Part shown: positions 59,231 to 64,000 of the stretch, one piece after another | How positions within the stretch are numbered: the first letter of the stretch is position 1 | Layout: every line of letters begins with the position of its first letter | DNA from: Hysterangium stoloniferum | Lineage: Eukaryota > Basidiomycota > Agaricomycetes > Hysterangiales > Hysterangiaceae | DNA: 64,000 bases | Direction of reading: 5' to 3' | Assembly (NCBI GenBank): GCA_015178975.1 | Contig: WHVD01000032.1 | Coordinates: 717,884 to 781,883 of the forward strand | Position numbers and translations under genes: made by a program | The notes under the pieces: model-generated | Told to the model about the DNA's origin: nothing | What the model saw: only the letters and a program-made list of their open reading frames with translations | Databases searched by the model: none

Positions 59231-59813
59231 TGTTAAGTGCCGTGTCGGGAACTTATTCCGGAACTATCGGGAAGTCACCGGGAAGTCGGAAACTCGTGGA
59301 TAGGGTCAGGACGTCGGCTTCAGCTTATGTGCTGCGCCTCTACGCAAACGCTCAGTGTCCTTAATTTCGGAAGTGAACTAACGACGGAAGATATGGATAT
59401 TCAGAGTTCCGAAGAGTTCCGAATATCGAGCGTACAGAAAGATGGGAGGAGGAATAAGAAACTAAGTCGATATCAGATCTGAAGTAAAGTACAAATTCGC
59501 GGAAACTAATATAAGTCTACTCGTTATTGTACTACAAACTGAGACCATAATAAGACGGAAACGGAAGTGTTCTTAAAACAGAAATACAATAAGACATATT
59601 AGGAAGACAATATTCCAAGACGGAAATACAACAACAAACGAGTGAATACTTGTCAATGGACAAATTACCAAATGCGGAACAAACGAAGAACGCGGATGAT
59701 ACGGTAACTATGATGTTCCGTAGTCGGAGGTCAAAGTCGGAAGTCGGGGATCGGAAGTCGGGAATGGGAGACCGGAAGTCGGATATTGAAACATCCGGGA
59801 ACGGGTCGTAACA
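59231..59813 (-). repeat. 3' LTR of the chromovirus (family B)
   Basis: A 583-bp LTR: in minus sense it starts TGTTACGACCCG and ends GGCACTTAACA. The polypurine tract lies immediately upstream in that sense. U3 therefore begins at 59813 and contains the phased CGG array at 59737-59785. Confidence 0.9.
59737..59785 (+). promoter_or_regulatory. Phased 7-bp CGG array in LTR U3
   Basis: Seven adjoining 7-mers occur: TCGGAAG, TCGGGGA, TCGGAAG, TCGGGAA, TGGGAGA, CCGGAAG, TCGGATA. CGG stands at 59738, 59745, 59752, 59759, 59773 and 59780, exactly 7 bp apart, with one unit mutated to GGG. CGG triplets are the usual half-sites of Zn2Cys6 proteins. The array lies about 155-205 bp upstream of the TATA box of the antisense gene and 30-75 bp into the element's U3. 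Confidence 0.75.
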
Positions 59814-59941
59814 GTACCCCCCTGTTAGGCCGAAATCCCATAGAGGCGATTAGGTACTGAGTGTTTGAAGCGACGGCTGATTGTTATGTGTCGTGAAATT
59901 TACACAAATATGGAGGTGAGAGTTTCGGCTGTTATTCTGAG

Positions 59942-59949
59942 TATAAAAA
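59942..59949 (+). promoter_or_regulatory. TATA box of the antisense gene
   Basis: TATAAAAA stands 49 bp upstream of the ATG at 59998, in a stretch between the purine tract and the ORF. The position suits a core promoter for plus-strand transcription, opposite to the retroelement's own transcript. Confidence 0.6.
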
Positions 59950-59997
59950 CCTCCAAATATTCGAATTAACGTTTTTGTTTCTTTAACCACAACTTGT

Positions 59998-61152
59998 ATG
60001 TCGATTCGTCGGCCGTTATTCATCACTACCCCGGAAGACTCAGATACCGAAATATCTGTACTTCAAAAGATGTCGAAGGTCGCAGAACTTCAACAAAAAC
60101 GCCAGAAAATGGAGGAGTTGAAGCGACGACAGGAAGAGGAGGAAAGAGCGTTGATGCAGGAGTTGAAGGATGCAGAGGAGGCGGAAAAGCGGGAATTGGA
60201 GCGGGCGAGGGCGGAGAAAGAAAAAGAGTTGGCGAGGTTGCGGAAAGTGATGGAGGATCGGAGGTTGAAGGAAGAAGAAGTGAGGAAACAACAAGAAGCT
60301 GAGGCGGCGGAAAAACGTAAGGAGGTAAGGGAAGGAAAGGTGAGTCCGATTCCATAGATTTCCGTGGTTCCAACCGATAACTGTTGCGTACAGCGAAAAG
60401 CCGTGGAGGTGGAAGTAGAGGGAGAAGCTGGGCCTTCGAGTCCTAAAGTAAGTGTATCTGTAACGGAAACGGTAGTTGTTTAACCTCCGAAACAGAAACC
60501 AAAGGTCAAAGCTCCGGAACGAATGGAAATCGTCCATGAAACTCCGTGTTATCGATGTTCCATACGGAACATGACGTGTTGGAAACAGAAGGTAAAATGG
60601 GGCGGAACTTGCTATCCTTGCGCGGTTCTCAAACTTCCGTGCACCCTTGCCTCAAAAAGGGTTCCGAAAGGTGAGAAGACTCCGAAACCTAACGACACGG
60701 GAAGTTCAGGAGTGGCCAAAGCTACGGAAACTGAAACGTCGAAAATGGATAGTACAGGCATTGAGCTTCTCAAGGACACCGTCGACGCGTTGGTTTTTAT
60801 CGGGACGGAAGTCATGAAAATGCGGGATACAATGGATCGTCATAATGATATCCAGGAGAAAGGTTTCCGTTCGTTGGTCCGGAATTTCCGGAGGCAAAAC
60901 GATTTCCTGGAGAAGATAATGGTTAGCATTGGTGTGATCGCAGTATCCGAGGGGTTTTCCGATAAGGCACGGGAAAAAGCTAATGATCCGTTGGTGGAAT
61001 GTGTTGGAAAGAGGTGGGTGTCGGGAAAAGGGCCGGAAGAATCAGAGAGTGAAGATGAAGAGGTACAGGATATGGTGGAGAGTGCAGAAATTGCTGAAGA
61101 GCCGGAGGTTGGGACGGAAGGTGGATTTGGGGTGTCAGAGACTTTAAGATAG
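59998..61152 (+). CDS. Antisense chromovirus gene: coiled coil plus Zn2Cys6-like cluster
   Basis: Plus-strand gene lying between the chromodomain and 3' LTR of a minus-strand gypsy element. Exons 59998-60339, 60394-60447 and 60496-61152 give 350 residues. Intron 1 is 54 bp (GTGAGT...TACAG) and intron 2 is 48 bp (GTAAGT...AACAG), the latter removing an in-frame TAA at 60481. Residues about 20-115 form a highly charged coiled coil (ELKRRQEEEERALMQELKDA). After a Pro/Lys-rich linker comes CYRCSIRNMTC, ten residues, CYPCAVLKLPC. This is C-X2-C-X6-C-X10-C-X2-C-X6-C, the GAL4-type Zn2Cys6 spacing, with basic residues (KQKVK) in the linker. The C-terminal half is helical then acidic (ESESEDEEVQDMVE). 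A gag function is an alternative, but strand, own TATA box and introns argue for a separate regulator. Confidence 0.75.
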
Positions 61153-61243
61153 ATTTAATAATATTTTTTTTTTTGACTTGTAAAACCTAAAACGAGTGTG
61201 AAAACGGAAATGTCGGAAACTTGAACAGAAAAGAACAGAAAGA

Positions 61244-64000
61244 TTAGAGTGATGATAAAGGTCCGGGTTTGCCTGGATAAGCCGTGTGGAAGTCAGTAAC
61301 AATTTCCATAGCATGTCCAAGTTCCGTGGCCAATATCCATGAAGTTTCCTCGTCGGTACCTTCATAACCTGCCCATTTGACTAAATAGAGCAATTTACAA
61401 GTATGTCGGCAATTGTCGATTTTAGAATCCAATATTTCGGAAACTTCGAATTCGGGTTCTCCATCAATGATGACCGGAGGGGACGGAGGTTGAATACGTT
61501 CCGGGAATGAGTTAGGAACACAAGGTTCTAACATGGAAACGTGGAAAACGGGGTGGACTGCTCGCATACTGTCGGGAAGACGGAGAGTCCATGAAAGTGA
61601 ACCGGCTTGTGCTATAATTTCAAAAGGTCCTAAGAATTTCTCAGCGAGTTTTTTAGAAGGTCAGGTAGTACGGAAGAATTGAGCTTTTACAAAAACCTGA
61701 TCACCAACTTTAAAATTAGGAGGCGGATCCTGTTTTTGTCCGCGGAACGTTGATAATGTTCCTGTGCGGAAGAAATAGCTTTCCGAAGTTCTTGATGTAA
61801 TTCGTCGAGGTCGGTAATAAATTCTTGAGCACGGACAGAAGCCAAATCTCGTTCGGAATGTACTGTGAGATTCGGATTATAGCCTTTATTGGCGAAGAAG
61901 GGAGATATGCCGGTGGTTGCATTCGGAGAGTTATTGTAGGCGAATTCCGTGATCGGAAGAAGGGATTTCCAGTTGTCCTGTTGGTAATTACAATAGATGC
62001 GGAGATATTGTTCCAGTGTTTGATTAACGCGTTCCGTTTGTCCATCACCTTCTGGGTGATATCCCGAGGTGAAGTGTAGTTTCATGTCGAGGGCTTTTCC
62101 GAGGGCCTGGAAGAAATGGGAGACGAACTTGGAGCCTCGATCGGAAGTTACGTGAGATGGAACTCCGTGTTTGGAAAATACGTGAATAATGAAAAGTTCC
62201 GCTAATTGTAAGGATGTGATTGTATCATGAGTGGGTATGAAAATGCCTTGTTTCGAGAATCGGTCCACAACGACTAGAATGGATGTAAAGCCTTCGGAAG
62301 TCGGGAGTTGTTCGATGAAATCCATGGAAATTGAATTCCAGGGTTTTTCTGGTATCGGGAGTTGCTTGAGAAGGCCGTACGGCTTATGCCTCTGGGTTTT
62401 GGAGCGTAAGCAGGTGGTGCATGACTTACAGAACTGAGTTACGAAATCTCGGAGGTTGGGCCAAGTATATTCTCTACGGATTAAACCAAGAGTATTGTTG
62501 ATGCCGTAATGTCCGGAGATTGGATGATCGTGTTTATACTGAAGTACGCGGAGTCGAAGATTGTCGGAATCTGGAACGTAGATACGTCCATCGAGACGGA
62601 TAAAACCTTGAGAGTCTTGTGACCATCGGGGTTGGTTGGGATTGTCGGGAATGTCTAAATGTGGCTTGAGGGCCGGGTCGGAAGTGAGTGCGGAAAGGAT
62701 ATCTTGATGTAATTGTTCAATGTCCATAATCATGACGCTACGCATAATTGGATAGTAAAGGGAAGTTGCTCGGATAGATGCGGAAAGTTGTTGCGTTGTA
62801 AAAACCGGTTTCAGGTTATGTGGATTAACAACAGCGTAGTTACTTTCCCCCTCTTTAGGATAGACGTCCCATCGTCGAGTCATGGCATCTGGTTTTCCAC
62901 CAAGACGTCCGGGTCGGAAACGGATAATCATGTTGAAAGCGGAAAGAAATTCAGACCAACGGGCCTGCGGCGGGTTAAAAGTTTAGTGGTAGAAAAATAT
63001 TCGAGATTTTTGTGATCGGTAACGACGTCAACGGGAGTTGCGGAACCTTCGAGATAATGGCGCCAATGTTTGAAAGCTTCAAAAAATTGCCAAAAGTTCC
63101 TTATCATGAACGTCGTAATTTGAGTTCGGATATCTGAAAGTGTCCGAGAAAGAAATGCGATCGGATGAATTTCACCGTCGGACTCTTGAATGGAAAGAAT
63201 CGCGGCAATTGCATAATCGGAAGCATCGGTTTCCACAATAATCGGAAAATCAGGTTTCCAATGGGAAAAGGATCGGGGCAGAAGTGAAAGCATTTTTTAA
63301 AGTCTGGAAGGCGGAGCGGCATTTGTCGTCAAAAACCCATGGTTGAGTTTTACGGGTAAGACGAGTGAGCGGTACTGTAATATCCGAGTAGTTCCGAATA
63401 AAACGACGGTAAAAGTTGGCGAAACCTAAAAATGATTGAATGTCCTTGACCTTCCGTGGTTCGGGCCAGTCACGGACAACTTGAACCTTGGTTTCATCCA
63501 TACGGAGACCATCAGGGCCGATGATGAAACCTAAGTATTCAATAGAATCCATGTCGAAATAACATTTTTTACCGTTGGCGAAAAGACCGTTTTTACGGAG
63601 TCTTCGGAAGACTTCACGGACCTGTTCATCGTGAAGAGCGGGATCCTCGGAAAATACCAAAATGTCGTCCAAATAGACTATAACACATACGTCAAGCATG
63701 TCGGAAAATATATCATTAACAAAACGTTGAAAAGCGGAAGGGCGTTGGTAAGGCGAACGGCATAACCAACCATTCAAAGGATCCATAGCGAGTCCGAAAA
63801 GCAGTTTTCCATTCGTCACCCTCAGCAATTCGAACCAAATGATAGGCATGTTTGAGGTCTATTTTGGTGTAAATTCGAGCTTTCCGTGGGGCGTCGAGTA
63901 AGTCGGTAACGAGTGGGAGTGGATACTTATCTTTCCGTGTGATGGAATTTAATCCTCTGAAATCGACACAGAGTCGAAGGGAGCCATCCTTTTTTACGGA
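61244..64000 (-). pseudogene. Chromovirus pol (RT-RNase H-integrase-chromodomain), frameshifted
   Basis: RT reads [20 protein letters not shown], then in another frame [20 protein letters not shown] with the YLDD catalytic box (near 63680). RNase H shows ETDASDYAIAAIL and DHKNLEYF. Integrase has the HHCC finger (HPISGHYG...CKSCTTC) and the core acidic residues in SMDFIEQLP, TSDRGSKF and the NQTLEQYLR glutamate. The chromodomain reads EVSEILDSK, LYLVKWAGYEGTDEETSW. Frame changes occur near 63770, 63085, 62955 and 61735, and a TGA stands at 61661-61663. At least two fall at or next to homopolymers (A6 at 63082 region, A5 at 61735 region), so some may be sequencing errors rather than decay. Confidence 0.88.

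Larger units (their letters stand above)
59231..64000 (-). mobile_element. Chromodomain Ty3/gypsy element (chromovirus) with antisense gene, 5' part off-window
   Basis: On the minus strand: RT (64000-63250), RNase H (63293-62930), integrase with HHCC finger and DDE core (62800-61690), a chromodomain (61500-61270), then a 1.2-kb zone whose gene runs on the other strand. A purine tract (CAGGGGGG, 59816-59824) directly abuts the LTR (59231-59813). High CpG content relative to the solo LTR suggests recent insertion. The gag, protease and 5' LTR lie beyond 64000. Confidence 0.88.

Noticed and set aside
60040-60537. Minus-strand ORFs overlapping the antisense gene
   Set aside because: They have strongly biased Phe/Leu/Arg or Pro/Ser composition as complements of the Glu/Lys-rich coiled coil; no domain is seen.
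1-64000. CRISPR arrays, operons, riboswitches or bacterial features
   Set aside because: The sequence is eukaryotic with spliced genes. The tandem arrays present (55015, 53480, 59737) have no spacers.

Overview
The window reads as genomic DNA of a filamentous basidiomycete, most likely an agaricomycete. Its genes carry many short introns (about 45-65 nt, GTNNGT...YAG). They encode ordinary eukaryotic proteins, among them a PP2A-like phosphatase, CWC24/RNF113, ARPC4, a DOCK exchange factor, WDR83, RRP12 and a laccase-like multicopper oxidase. The flanks are full of Ty3/gypsy debris of the mushroom-genome kind. No species can be named from sequence alone.

There are three blocks. (1) 1-16.9 kb is a transposon graveyard. 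It holds a Ty3/gypsy pol remnant split by a solo LTR, nested decayed LTRs of at least three families (called A, B and C here), a gypsy gag-protease remnant and a decayed hAT (DUF659-type) transposon. (2) 17-51 kb is a gene island, with genes on both strands and several very tight divergent pairs. On the minus strand: a hypothetical gene, a CRAL-TRIO lipid-binding protein, a PPG1-type phosphatase, an unrecognised gene, CWC24, an IMPACT/YIH1-family protein, ARPC4, DOCK, a multicopper oxidase and tRNA-Asp. On the plus strand: a C2H2 zinc-finger protein, a TEN1-like OB-fold protein, WDR83, RRP12 and a small membrane protein. (3) 51.3-64 kb is a second transposon block. It holds an acyltransferase relic, a non-autonomous LTR element carrying only a KH-domain gag-like ORF and a 23-bp minisatellite, solo LTRs with clean 5-bp target duplications, and the 3' two-thirds of a chromodomain Ty3/gypsy element that runs off the window end.

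The most unusual content is in that last element. Between its chromodomain and its 3' LTR, on the opposite strand, lies a separate gene with its own TATA box, two short introns, a coiled coil and a C-X2-C-X6-C-X10-C-X2-C-X6-C cluster, the spacing of GAL4-type Zn2Cys6 DNA-binding domains. The U3 of the same LTR holds seven 7-bp units, six of them carrying CGG, the triplet such proteins usually bind. The array is also recognisable in an older solo LTR of the family. This suggests, as inference, an antisense transcription factor encoded by the element that regulates its own LTR. A second pattern is that the in-frame stops read inside the decayed elements are all TGA and fit CGA-to-TGA changes. 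Together with CpG loss between LTR copies this points to methylation-driven or RIP-like CpG decay.
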